Shown in pieces: positions 10,770 through 21,627 of a stretch of 64,000 nt of DNA (positions are counted from its first letter, which is position 1; every line of letters starts with the position of its first letter). Source of the stretch: Symsagittifera roscoffensis (lineage: Eukaryota > Xenacoelomorpha > Acoela > Convolutidae); NCBI RefSeq assembly GCF_963678635.1, contig NC_087070.1:5304539-5368538 (forward strand), given 5' to 3'. A program made the position numbers and the translations under genes. The notes below the pieces were generated by a model. The model was not told where the DNA came from. It worked only from the letters and a program-made list of their open reading frames with translations, and made no database searches.

Positions 10770-12516
10770 GCGCAGTGGTAAGGATATCCCGATGCATATA
10801 TGGATAGCAAACGTTTTTGGCTGCTTCGAGCATTCCGCCTTGTCCCAAATGTGTGAGGTGTAGCGAGTCCACAAGGATTTGTCTTAGCTGTATCGGGATG
10901 ACGGCTCTGTCATCGTATAAGAGTATCCCATCCCTTACTGACAAGCGGTTTCTAACATTGTAAAATTATGCGCCGTAGCATGACTTCAATTTATCCCACT
11001 TCTGTCCCCGTACCATGTTTAGGAGTGGCTGGAGTGTCCTGTCTTTCTTCGTGGCCGCTGCAAAGAAACTGCTGTCGAACACATTCATTCCTCAGCTGTC
11101 GTCTATACATGGGGACGTCTTCCTCGTCCGTGAGGGCTGTATTTAAACCTACTTAAGGGGTACTGTCTTCTTCGATTGTTTGACTTTCCTGATCCACTTT
11201 GTCGTTTGTGACTCTTTTAAATGTCAGGTTATCTTCGGAAGGGATGACTTGATGTGATGTATCGCTGAAGGTTAGATATTGATTAAAGTACCTGAATATA
11301 TCGAAGGATGAGATGTTCTTCGGGTGGAAGGAGATGATAGTTAGAGCAACATTGTGGCATTTTCGCATAGTTCTTTTGAATAGTGGTAGTGACATACCGG
11401 TCTGTTCATGTTTGGTATCCGATTTTGACTTTCAATTTGATTTTCATTTTGTGTGCAATTTGAAGAATTTGAAGTACAATTATGCGGCTGAAAATTGGCA
11501 ATGGAATTTTTACAGTGAGCTTTGTTTGCGTTGCAAAAGAATTTGAAGCCAAACCGTTTTCGTACCGGTTGAGTGATTGCTTTTAAAATTAGAACTTGGG
11601 CTATCGTGAAATTCAAGGCATGTTATGAAGTCGTCAATTGAGACGGCCACAAAATGTTTGTCCCAATAGGCGGGTGGTTGATGTTTACCTACTGGATGTC
11701 TTGAAATATAATCAATGAGCCCCATTTTGGAGACTCAAAATCTCAAAATCAAATGGTAGTAGCCGGTCTATCCATCTGGTTAGTCTAATTTGAGATATTT
11801 TATTGCATTGTAGCGCGCTGATTAGGGCTTGCTGGTCGGTGATTAGTGTGAATCTTCTACCATTAGGTAGTATTTAAAGCGATCTTTTGCCCAAACTGCT
11901 GCGAGCAGTTCTAATTCGTTGATCGAATATTTTTATTTTCACATGAGTTAAGAAAGGGTGAAGCGTAGGCAATGGTAGCCCATCCGTCCGGAGTTTCTTG
12001 CTCTAAGGCACATGCGATACCGTCACTGCACCACCCGTGTTTCTCGGCCACGTACGAAGTGGCGGTTTTCTGCTATAATGTGTACGGCTTCTAAAACGTT
12101 TTTAAATGCTTTTTCCTGCGCCTCATCCCATGTGAAATGGAATTTATTTTCGACTGATAGTAATGGCGGAGCGGTGTGCCCAATTGTGCTAGGTGGGGGA
12201 TGAATATATTTAAGTGATGTATCGATCCCATAAAACTTTTGAGCTGTTTGAAAGTTTTTGGGTGACATAGTTGTACGATAGCTTCGGTTTTCTTTTGCAT
12301 TGGGATTGCTCCATGTTCATTTATGACATAACACAACCATTCGATCTGTTTGCAACCGATTTTACTTTCGTCGGTCGATATTGCCATATTATCAGCATCC
12401 AGTTGTCCAGAATTCTTTTTAGTTTATTCATGTGATCGTCTTTTGTACCGTGGGATATAATCAATATGTCATCCAGGAAAGCAAATGTGAGTAGTATATG
12501 TTGAGGCAGTTCAGCC
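10770..12516 (-). pseudogene. Ty3/gypsy pol fragment (RT, RNase H, connection, integrase zinc domain), copy B plus spacer
   Basis: Read on the minus strand from 12516 downwards: RT palm with FLDD (12468-12479), RT thumb (IEWLCYVINEHGAIP), RNase H start with WDEAQEKAFKN (about 12130), a YSINELELLAAVW block (about 11940), a connection domain (MGLIDYISRHPVG, about 11720), and an integrase zinc-binding segment (LTHLGQGGMLEAAKN, about 10830-10870). Frames are broken at several points. 10770-11108 is present only once in the window, so this is the longer of the two minus-strand copies. It ends at 10770 in the integrase zinc domain, head to head with copy A of the plus-strand element. Confidence 0.8.
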
Positions 12517-13423
12517 GGGGGGGGGGGGGGGGGGTTGCTGACCCCAATGTATTAACATAGGCTATAGAGTATCCGGTCAGCACCCAATGTATTAAGATAG
12601 GCTATAGGTTTCCCAATGTATTAAGATAGGGAATAGGTTTCCCAATGTATTAAGATAGGCAATAGGTTTCCTATGTATTAAGATGGTAAGGTTTCAGATG
12701 GTAAGTTTCAGAAAAATTTTTGGCGCCCGAATTTTTTTGAGCTCGATTTTGCCGATACTTGCGTTTCTTAGCTACCTTCTACGGTTTAGATGTTTTGATT
12801 ATTATTTTAGAGGTTTGATTCAACGAGAAAACTATCTAAAGATATACTGAAATCTAACGAAATTTCGAGAAAAAAATCATGTTTTTTGAAAAAAAAATTC
12901 GTTTTTGTTTGGAAATGTCTAGTTTTTTCGCAAAAATTTTGGCTCGCTTTATCTAACTGTTAATTAATAATGGTTAATTACGTGTAGGTTGTGAAATTAA
13001 GGTTATGTATTCAGTTTCATTGTACATGGTAAGTCAATGATAAGAGTTTTTGGGCAAAAACTTGGAGTTTTTGTCACAAAAATTGAAAGTTTTTCATAAA
13101 AACTTTAAAACACTATAAGTTTTATTGTAATTCGATCTAATTTATTGGATACTCTTACTTTCTATCTACCTGAATTTATGACAAAACCTACTGAAACTTC
13201 GAAAGACCTACTGAAACTTTGGAAAAAAATGCAAAAAATTCAAGTTTTTGGGAAAAAATACAAAAATTTCAAAGTTTTCGAAAAAAATTGCAAAAATTTC
13301 AAAGGTTTTGGAACAAACTGCAAATTTTTTTGAAAAATCTGCAAAAATATCAAGATTTTAGCTAGTTTTTTGTTGCTTCTGATCTAACTGTCTCTTGGGA
13401 CTCTTGGCACAAAGATAGATGCG
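12517..13423. repeat. G-run, palindromic repeat and AT-rich minisatellite, copy B
   Basis: Counterpart of 3963-4858. It starts with 18 G (12517-12534), followed by the GCTGACC / GGTCAGC inverted pair, the 28-bp 'atgtattaagatagg' units (about 12585-12695), AT-rich DNA and the 30-bp minisatellite (about 13214-13358). I looked here for a 5' LTR of the plus-strand element and found no match to any 3' sequence. Confidence 0.75.
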
Positions 13424-15460
13424 ATGATGGAGAGGCGAACTCAGGCTATCATGAATGGGTTGGACGGGCTACTAGGCAGCAAGAGTGGACCAAAAGAAGG
13501 GGAACCGTAATCGGTAGGTCCCAGCAGGGAGCCGAGGGTAAACTTCAATGACCATCAAAGGAGGAGGACATATGGATATGGATCCACTAGAGGTAGGGGC
13601 AGTTCATCAGGCTATGCCAAAAGGGATAATAGAACATGGGGCCCAAACAGTAGAGCAAGTTCAACACGAAACAGGCAGACCTCAAACGAACGACCGAAGC
13701 AAGGCACACATGCGACTGGGAGAGGTGATTCCAGTAACAGGAGCCATGCGAGCCCAAGGAGGAGTCATGTGGGCCAAGGGGGAAACAGTCATAGCGATTC
13801 GGATTGTAGGGATGCACCGAATACAGAGCCCTTGACAGGGGGCGATGATACTCAGTCGGGGAACTCAAGAGATGCTACGGCAATGGCCACAGCCTTTGAA
13901 CCCCTAAACAGGTCTTTGGAGACATTCTTGACGAGGTTATCTAGCATCAATGAACGCAGTGAAAAATCCAGAAGAAACCAAGATGCTATAAAGACGAATC
14001 TGACGGCTGCATTGACACCTGAATAGAGGTGATGAAACTGCATTTTGAGGAAGAAGACCTGTCAGAAAGGCAAGAGTGCAGTGCGCTCACCAGTAACTTG
14101 GAAGGGACAGCCCTAAACTGTGTGATGGCCAAAAAGCAATATTAGCGGGATACTGCTGAGAAATTGTTTGAAATCTTGCTGAATCGTTTTGGCTCAGGGG
14201 TGCAGGGACACCAAGCAATGATGCGCTTCGAGAAAAGGAGGCAACGAGAAGATGAGACAATAGACAAGTTTCTAGACAATTTGGAGATGCTTAGAAGGAC
14301 GAGTCGAATAGGAGGATAAACCTGGCCGTAGCCTCAAAGTTCATCAATGGTGTGAAGAATGATGAACTTCGAACAATGTTAGCAACTCATTACACACCAC
14401 TATCAACCAATGCGCCAACACCAGAGGAGTTGAGGCTCAAGTCAAAAGAATATCTTTTGCTGAAACCTCCATCGAGATCTGGATATTACAAGATCAATTA
14501 TGACAATTTTAACAATGGACCAGCAAACCAGGGGAACAACTGGTACAAACCGAGGGACGATATGGACAAGAGGCGCTCTTGTGTAAATTGCAGTTCGACG
14601 GACCATATAAGTGTCAGCATGCCCAACTTACAAACAGGGCAATAAAGCGATAGGCTTCAGCCTCGAGGACGAAGATGCGTCAGAAGTCTATCATGAAGAT
14701 TTCATGAGAGGAGTAATTGCAAAATTCGGCCGGAGGTGTTTCTTTTGCATTCTGGAAGGTCATTTTAAATTGGATTGTCCGCAATTCTGGGATGCTGTAG
14801 CTGACATCAAGCATCCAAGGCACGAGGAAGCTTCATCGGGTGAGAAAGCCAGCAAGGCTCGCCTAATGAGTGAAGCGGAAGCGCGCAGAAAAGAAAAACC
14901 GCAAGAGCTGGCAACGAAGAAAATGCAAGCGGCAACAGAAGAGACATGTGGACCGGAACCGGTGACTGCAGCGGATGACTTCAAGATTGATTATAGGGCA
15001 GCCGGGAGGGATGCTCTAAATATAGTGCAACAGGAACTGGTAACGAAAGAGATCGAGCAAAAAGTGAAGCTCGAACTGGAAAATGAGGAACTACAGAAGA
15101 AGCTGAATACCTTCGAGGCAACAGAAGTCGAAGAAACAAAGGCACCGTCAGAGTTCACTTTGATGCATTTGAATACATTTGCAGATTATCTAAGGCAGGT
15201 GGAGCCACGCACTGAGTCGAGAGCGGTGCGAGCACTACTAACAACGGGTGGCCCTCGCATTAAGAAGCTTCATGGGCGCTACGTGGAGGTCTATGGACCG
15301 TATCAGGTGATGCTGAACGTAGATGGAATCAGTATCTACACTAGGACATATGTAACAACAGACAGTGACCAGATAGGGCAGATCTATTTGGGTGAGGAGG
15401 AACTCAAAATCCGCAGGATAGGCCATGATGCCATGATGGAGCAAGACGCAGTAAACATTG
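13424..15460 (+). pseudogene. Ty3/gypsy Gag, copy B
   Basis: Same domain order as copy A: basic Arg/Gly/Ser-rich N-terminus from ATG 13424, capsid helices (about 14160-14300), PPSRSGYYKINYDNFNNG linker, two zinc knuckles (CVNC...; CFFCILEGHFKLDC at about 14738-14779), then a Lys/Glu-rich region likely to form a coiled coil. Breaks are TAA 13508-13510 and TAG 14143-14145, both shared with A, a frameshift near 14026, a 13-bp deletion near 14299 seen only in B, and the knuckle frameshift near 14615. The position 864 (A 5864) stop is absent here. The shared lesions mean the element was dead before it was duplicated. Confidence 0.82.
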
Positions 15461-15949
15461 GATACGAAGCACACATTGCGGACTGCACATCTGCTCGACA
15501 CCAACGGGAAAAAAAGGGGGAGTCACAGGCTTCTGGACACTGGAGCGGTAGTGAGTGTGATGCCGATAAAGACTTGGGAAAGAATGGGCTTCACGGGGGA
15601 AGATCTAATTCCGACGAATCTCCGACTGGCTGCAGCCAATCGAGGAGCGATTTATGTAGCCGGAAGAACACCAATAACGGTTCTCCACATGGGTGGACGG
15701 GATCTTTGGATGAGCTTCCTGGTGGTAGAGAATTTGGACGACGCCGACCAATTCATCTTGGGCCGAGACTTTGTCAGGAATTTTGACGTGATGATCGACT
15801 TGAACAATGGTCTAATAAGGATAAGGAACCCGGATCGGAAGTATGTTAAGAATCCAATTAATAGAATAGTAACAGATGAAAACAAGGTACCAATTTTTTT
15901 AGACAGAAAAGTAAAACTACAGCCGGGACAAGCAGTAGTAGCAATTTAA
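15458..15949 (+). pseudogene. Ty3/gypsy aspartic protease, copy B
   Basis: Retropepsin-type protease with DTGA at 15536-15547 in the context LLDTGAVVSVMP, and FILGRDF about 70 residues later, the usual spacing for a retroelement protease. The domain itself is open, and TAA at 15947-15949 closes it. The frame differs from the preceding linker (14611-15786), so a frameshift near 15480-15500 separates it from Gag. It would have processed the polyprotein in the particle. Confidence 0.87.
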
Positions 15950-15951
15950 GA

Positions 15952-17411
15952 ATGAGAAATTTAAATTCGTTAAGTGATAGTAAACAGGTTTGGGTGGTAC
16001 AGACTCCAAATAGTCAAAGCTCAGTGATTTTAGGCTGGAGCTTCTCGGTAACGCGAAACGGAATGTGTGTCAGTGTGTTATTGAACACACTGGACACCAC
16101 GGTTTCAATCCAGCGTGGAAAGAAGCTTGTTTACGCTTTGCCGATGAGGACCGACTATGAAGAGACACAAAAACTGAAGAAATATAGTGTGAAAGACTGT
16201 CATTATCATGCCAATAGAGATAAAATTTTAAAAAGGATTAATGAATTAAAATCTACTCATGAATTGTTTTCAATGAAGTCCGACACAGACGACGGCTTAT
16301 CGAGCTGCTCGAATTTTCCGGAACGTCCCTCGTCATATGAACTAGAGTCTGACAAACCGGTTTTGCCAGAGATAGAACACTTAAAAGGGAAAATAGGCGA
16401 GGGAGATTTCGAGCTACTTAGGGAGGTTTTAAATCGGAACGCGGATGTATTTTCAAGACATAAGGCGGATATCGGTTGCTGTAATTTCGTCGAACACGAA
16501 ATCGAACTTGAGGAAGGCGCCGTTCCTCATAGGGAAGGCGCAAGACAAATGACGCCACATAAATCGGAAGCGCGCCGAGCGGAAATAGAAATGTTAATCG
16601 AATACGACATGATAGAACCCTCGAAATTGCCATGGGCTTGCGGAGTAGTAATGGCGAAAAAGAAAGGGGGCAGCTTAGGTTTTGTTGCGACTTTCGCTAC
16701 TTGAACGCGGTAACGACTAAAGATGCGTACCCGATACCGCGAATAGACGGGAGCCTCTCTGAACTTGGTGATTCCAATTCTTCACCACATTGAACTCTGC
16801 GGAAGAAAGATAGAGAAAAGACCGGATTCGCGTGTGAGTTGGGGTTGTACCAATGGAAGAGGATGCCCTTCGGCTTGTGCAACGCAACGGTTACTTTTCA
16901 AATACTGATGGCTCAGGCTTTGACCAGAGTTACAAAGAAGTACGGGAATCTTGTGATGTGTTACGTGGATGACGTAGTCATAGCAACACCGACCCTGGAA
17001 GACCACATTGATCGGCTCGATGAGGTCTTTGGATGCATGAAAAGAGCAGGCTTGAAATCCAAACCATCGATACGTGAAATCCTTAGGGATTCAATCAAGT
17101 ACCTGGGAAGAATGGTGGACAGGCATGGTGTGAGGCCGGACCCGGAAGCAGTAGAAGCTGTGTTGACATGGAAGGCTCCCAGAACGGACACACAGCTCCT
17201 GAGTTTCCTAGGGTTTGCCATCTACACTGCCAAAGGATATGCAGACAAAGTGTATCCGATACAGAAGCTGATGGGCAACAGAGGGAAAAAGTTCGAATGG
17301 AGCGATGAAGCTCAAACGGCCTTTGAGAACATAAAGCGGGAACTGTGCGAAGCGCCAGTGCTAGGCATGTCTACTGAAAAGGGCATGTATGTTCTTGATA
17401 CAGACGTATGA
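15952..17411 (+). pseudogene. Ty3/gypsy reverse transcriptase, copy B
   Basis: The PR-RT linker and RT fingers are open from 15952 to 16704, longer than in A because the stop at A 7719 is absent. The stretch LEEGAVPHREGARQMTP and the block ending GVVMAKKKGG mark the RT start. A frameshift follows near 16675. YPIPRIDGSLSELGD is readable at about 16730-16770, but the next block, where Ty3 RTs carry the first catalytic Asp, is deleted (about 16785-16800). YVDD is present at 16962-16973 and the thumb at about 17085-17200. A further short deletion removes the usual YY motif near 17220. It copied the element RNA into DNA when intact. Confidence 0.88.
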
Positions 17412-17801
17412 GTAGTAGCCAACTCGCGAATACTGCATCTGGAGCAAGAATGGAATGGGAAAACCGTTCTCCGTCCCATAGCATATGGCAGTAAGGTGTT
17501 AAGTGACACTGAGATAAAATATGGCGCACCAAAAGCAGAAATGTTTGCATTAGTCACATTTGTGGAAAAGTACCGCGCATACTTGGGGAGCGCTCCCTTT
17601 ATGTTACGCGTGGACAACAGGGCGTTATCCTGGTTGAAGACATACTCGATGGATCAGAGTTATATAGGAAGATGGATAGTTAGACTAGATGGCTACCACA
17701 TGATAATCGAGCACAGGATGCGTGACAAACACCAGAATGCTGACAGCCTCAGCAAGAAAACCAAGTTCTATGAACGATTGGAGCAGAAGCAAGCCAATTA
17801 G
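17412..17801 (+). pseudogene. Ty3/gypsy RNase H, copy B
   Basis: This continues in the RT frame after an in-frame TGA at 17409-17411, which lies at the place of the first RNase H Asp. Recognisable blocks are RPIAYGSKVLSDTE, APKAEMFALVTFVEKYR, LRVDNRALSWL and DKHQNADSLSK. The last is the usual RNase H end motif with an Asp. The domain would degrade the RNA strand during reverse transcription. The frame closes with TAG at 17799-17801. Confidence 0.85.
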
Positions 17802-19190
17802 GCAGAAATAAAGGAAGGATTCTCGTTTCTGGACAAAGAAACTTATAAAGCGCTTCCCTTAACGAGATGGTTGGACAAGTCTGGACATCCAATTCCAGGA
17901 TACCCCGAGTTACCTGTAGTAAAAGCAGCCGAGATAAAGATCCTATCCAACGAGGACCCGGTCCCCTTGGATCTGTTGCTGCGCTCAAATCTGGTCCAGC
18001 AAGAACTCTCTCGCATGAACATAAACAACCTCTCATTTTGGGATAAAACGGTGCAGGTCACACCGCAAGTGATGCGGATGCTGGGTGGATTGCTTGAAAG
18101 AGAAGTGACCAGAGATAAACCCGAGTGGACAGAAGCAGTGGCATCGCTAATAGTCAGTGAGAAGGTGAAGATCATGCCGTCCAGACGACAACACAAAGAG
18201 AACGAGAGGGATTGTAGGACAATAGTTCAGCAACTAGTATCCTCAATACCACACGAGGTTTTAACCATTACTTCTTACGGACGGAATGAACAGGGGAACG
18301 ATACGCAAAAGAAAACCGTTACCTTTGTGGACCAGGATAAAGAAGGTGAAAAGGCTGAACGAAACCTGGTGCAAGATTGTTTGTCTGGGGAGACGAACGG
18401 CGAGAAGAGCCGGCGAGTTCAAGATCAACACATGGGACAAGGAAGTTTGTCCGGGGAGTCTGATGTAGATGAGAGTGTTCCTGATGAGAAGCAGGACCTG
18501 GGGAACCAAGTTTTGTCCGGGGAGTTCAGATGGATGCGAAGAAAGCACAGAACTGACCCAGGAGATGGTGCAGACTCCGTCGCAGACTCTTCAACAGATG
18601 AAAATTCCCGAAACTCCCTACTCAGACAGGAACTCGAGCTCAGGATCGGAACTAGCAGAACTAGCGATCCGCACACTACTAGTGGAAACTCGAGCAAGGG
18701 ATCTGGATAGAGAGGTATACCAGGACCCTGATAGTGATCGCTACCTCATACCAGGTGAAAGAGTCTTTGATAACGCAGCGGATGATCTGGAAACAATAGC
18801 GGTGTCGAAACGTTCGATGAGTCTGCTGCCACAAAAAGAGGTAATCAGGACTGATCTTCAGCCATTCGAACAAAAAACACAGCCATTGGCAAAGATTTGG
18901 TGCGTTAAGATGGAAGAAGATACGCATCAGCCCAATGAGCTTAATAGTCAGATGAGGGTCATGAAGACGTACTTGAAGGCGAGATACAGACTCTCGGATC
19001 TTCTAAGAGCGCAGAGAAATGATCGCATGACAAGCAACCTGAAAAAGTGGATCGAAAATGGTTCTTCGGACAAAGGAGACCTCGAGGAAGACAGTTACCG
19101 CATTCTGAGACAGTATTTTATGCAGAAAGAGGGAAGGTTATACTTGAACAAGGATGGGATTGTGGCTTGCAAGAGAAGAGATGAAGACAA
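17802..19190 (+). pseudogene. Long RNase H-integrase spacer with LSGE repeats, copy B
   Basis: About 460 codons lie between RNase H and the integrase zinc domain, much longer than the usual few dozen in Ty3 elements. The first part is readable to about 18610 and then continues in a second frame. Three LSGE motifs (DCLSGET, SLSGESD, VLSGEF) are spaced roughly 25-28 residues apart at about 18382-18525. The rest is acidic and Ser-rich, then turns into the helical pre-integrase region (VMKTYLKARYRLSDLLRAQR). I know no function for the spacer. It may be a cargo or linker specific to this lineage. Confidence 0.65.
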
Positions 19191-20010
19191 AGTCCTATAC
19201 AAGTATAACGCGATAGTGTTGCCGCAACTCTATCAGACAGAACACTTATTCAGGTCGCATGATCAGATGGGCCATCAGGGGATCGACAAAGTATATCAGA
19301 GGATCCTGAAGCGCTTTGAGTGGCCTGGAATGAAAAAAGCATGCAAGAAGTGGGTAACAGCATGTCTGTCATGCCAACAGGTCAAGGATCCAAGGAAATT
19401 GCGATTTCCGTTACACTCGATCGAGTCGTCTGAATTCAACGAGGTGGTGCATATAGATCACCAAAAGATATGCATGACAGACAGTGGTTATAATCAAGTC
19501 TTGGTCATGATAGATCGCTTCACGAAGTATGCAGATGCTTTGCCCTCCATAACTGCCTCAGCGGAAGAGACGTGCGACCACCTGATCAATACGTGGATAG
19601 CGAGACATGGTTGTCCGATTGCGTTTCAATCGGATAACGGAACAACTTTCGTAGGAGAACTCACGAAAGAGCTAATAAGACCCTCACAGGTTGCTCAAGC
19701 TGACTCCACGACATATCATCCCCAGACAAATGGCATAGTGGAAACACAGAATCGAACGTTAGTGTCGATGCAGAGGGTATATTGTTCCACGTACATGACC
19801 GATTGGGACAGATATCTTTCACAGGTGATGGGAGCTTACAATAGCACACAACATTCCACCACCGGAGTTAGTCCACATATGATGCTGACCGGGCACGAGA
19901 AGTATTTGCCCTTGACTTCCTTCTACCCAGAGTATGATGGTAAGAAGACGTCACCACAGGTCTATGTAAGGGATGTAAAAAGACGTCATCAGGAGTTAAA
20001 CGACTTATGA
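19191..20010 (+). pseudogene. Ty3/gypsy integrase, copy B
   Basis: The zinc domain has the HHCC pattern (SHDQMGHQG ... CLSCQQVKDP, about 19255-19390). The catalytic core is intact by eye: Asp codon 19456 (HIDHQ), Asp codon 19633 (QSDNG) and Glu codon 19741 (IVETQNR). The last two are separated by 35 residues, the canonical D,D35E spacing. It would insert the element cDNA into the host chromosome. The frame ends in TGA at 20008-20010, where the family normally reads on, so the tail is cut off by a point change. It is the best-preserved domain of the element. Confidence 0.9.
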
Positions 20011-20594
20011 AGACGAAATACTCAGCAGGCACAGGCAAGGCAGAGGAAAAGATTTGACAAGAAAACAGCTGGTGCCAAAGCTTATTTGGTAGGGGGCTAC
20101 GTATGGGTATTTCAGAACGTCATACCACCGAAAGGAACGAAAAAGCTCCTGAAAAAGTGGGGGGGGGGGGGGGGGGACCCTTCATGATCTTGGAGGTGCA
20201 CCAGGAGGGTCGCTTCTGTAGACTGAGTACTGGCCGAGCCGCTCATTACGAAAACATTAAGCCACACAATCCATCAACAGAAGACTGGTGTATACCTGCA
20301 GACATGGAAGAAGGGGATTATCTAATGATGGACCCTGCTTGTGAGGTCAACGAGAAGGGCACCAGTGAAAAGAACGACGGGAATGAAGTCATAGAGGAAG
20401 GAATAAGTACACCACTGGACCTGGATCCAAATGAGGTGATTGAAGCAGAAGATGAAATTTCACCCTACGCAGAAGAGGACTGGCAAGACCCTGAACAAAG
20501 AGAGGTTCCCAAGAACTTGGAACCGGATCTTCCGTTCACAATACAGACTCGACAGAATGACAGGACAAGATTCAAGAAGAAATATAACCCTTAA
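20011..20594 (+). pseudogene. Integrase C-terminal GPF/Y-type module and acidic tail
   Basis: After the stop at 20010 the same protein reads on with a basic helix (AQARQRKRFDKK) and a chromatin-contacting module of the GPF/Y type (KKLLKKW...GPFMILEVHQEG). An expanded run of 18 G (20159-20176) lies in the middle of the motif. The tail (EEGDYLMMDPACEV..., PYAEEDWQDPEQ) is acidic. TAA closes it at 20592-20594, but the next 400 bases continue the same style of acidic sequence. Confidence 0.75.
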
Positions 20595-21235
20595 GGCGAC
20601 AATTTTGTAGTGGACAGGATAGACCTAAAGAAGATATGGGAAGAAGCAGTGGGTCTAGACGAAATAACTGTGTCACAGGACATTGACATAGTCGATGATC
20701 ACGACGATGAGTGGGTCGATGACCGGTCGAAACCCGAGGTAGAATTCGACGACGAGCAACAGCAATCCTACGAACAAGAGTCGAAGAATCTGCGTGTCTT
20801 GGAATGGCTGAACGAAATGACGTCGGACCCAAAAGAGACCAGCGTCACGATTCAAGATGTAGATCGTGAAAGAATGAAAAACATGAAGACCGAACGAGAT
20901 GATCCTTCCTGGGCTGCCCAGGAAGGGCAACTACTCATTCCGGCTTCCAACCTCGACTTGATATCCGGTATGTGATCGACGGGGACGTCGATGGATATTT
21001 TTGTCCGGGGAGTGGGTGTAGGACTTACCCACACTGAAAAATTATTAATAAAAAATTAAGAATAGCAAGAGAGACAGGGGATTTAGAAGCAGAAACAAGC
21101 GAAGAACCAAAGAAACCTGATAAAGGAAGGGTAGTTGAGTCATATTGTAACTTACCAAACGAAAATTCTAGTAGCATAAAATTAACAGATAGCGATTTCA
21201 TACTCACAAATAGAATAGAACATGCGCGATAGCAA
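20595..21235 (+). pseudogene. Acidic pre-macro region of the same polyprotein
   Basis: Open frames at 20610-20975 and, in another frame, about 20998-21225 read as one acidic, low-complexity protein (DIDIVDDHDDEWVDDRSK; WLNEMTSDPKETSVTIQ). A Glu/Lys-rich helical stretch and a block ending SDFILTNRIEHA then run straight into the macro-like domain through a one-base frameshift at about 21225. I see no independent start codon context, which suggests this was one polyprotein from gag to macro domain. The function is unknown. It does not resemble an envelope protein. Confidence 0.55.
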
Positions 21236-21627
21236 TCACAGCAGACATGAGTTTTAGGACAGCGTTAGTGGCAGATTTTAGGAGAGAATATAAAAATATA
21301 GGATCCCTTTGGAAGCAAAGACCCGGAATAGGGGGCGTAGCAGCCTTACCTCCGGCGGCGTCACAGACACCGGGAAAATACTTATGTTTCTTAGTGACAC
21401 GGGCGACGGAGAAGCGGCACGTGGACCCGGAAAACCTAGTCTTGTCGTTGACGAGATTGAGAGACTTCCTCGTGGAAAAGGAAGTGAAGGAGCTTTTGCT
21501 TCCAGTGTACGATCCGAACAGAGGGCGACTGCGTCCTCGAGAACTGTACGCGCTCATACATGTAATGTTTTCCGATACTAATATACAAGTATACTTACAT
21601 AAGAAATATTACTTAAGTATAGGCTGA
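21226..21627 (+). pseudogene. Macro-domain-like module at the 3' end of the gypsy polyprotein
   Basis: About 133 residues ending in TGA at 21625-21627. The order of blocks follows small macro domains of the ADP-ribosyl-hydrolase (TARG1/OARD1-like) branch: AIAITADMSFRTALVADF as first strand and loop, REYKNIGSLWKQ helix, GKYLCFLVTRATEKRH strand with a following basic turn, SLTRLRDFLVEKEVKEL helix, LPVYDPNRGRL in the place of the catalytic loop, ELYALIHVMFSD helix and a final NIQVYL strand. The catalytic loop is diverged, so activity is uncertain. The match is by fold pattern as I remember the family, not by a search. The first 7 codons lie upstream of ATG 21247 and show the domain was fused to the polyprotein. 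Confidence 0.6.

Larger units (their letters stand above)
11109..19296 (+). repeat. Long direct repeat, copy B (8.2 kb)
   Basis: Partner of 2658-10769. Sequence continues naturally out of copy B on both sides: leftward into the rest of the minus-strand gypsy fragment (10770-11108) and rightward into the rest of the integrase (19297 on). B therefore looks like the parental arrangement and A the derived, truncated copy. Confidence 0.95.
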
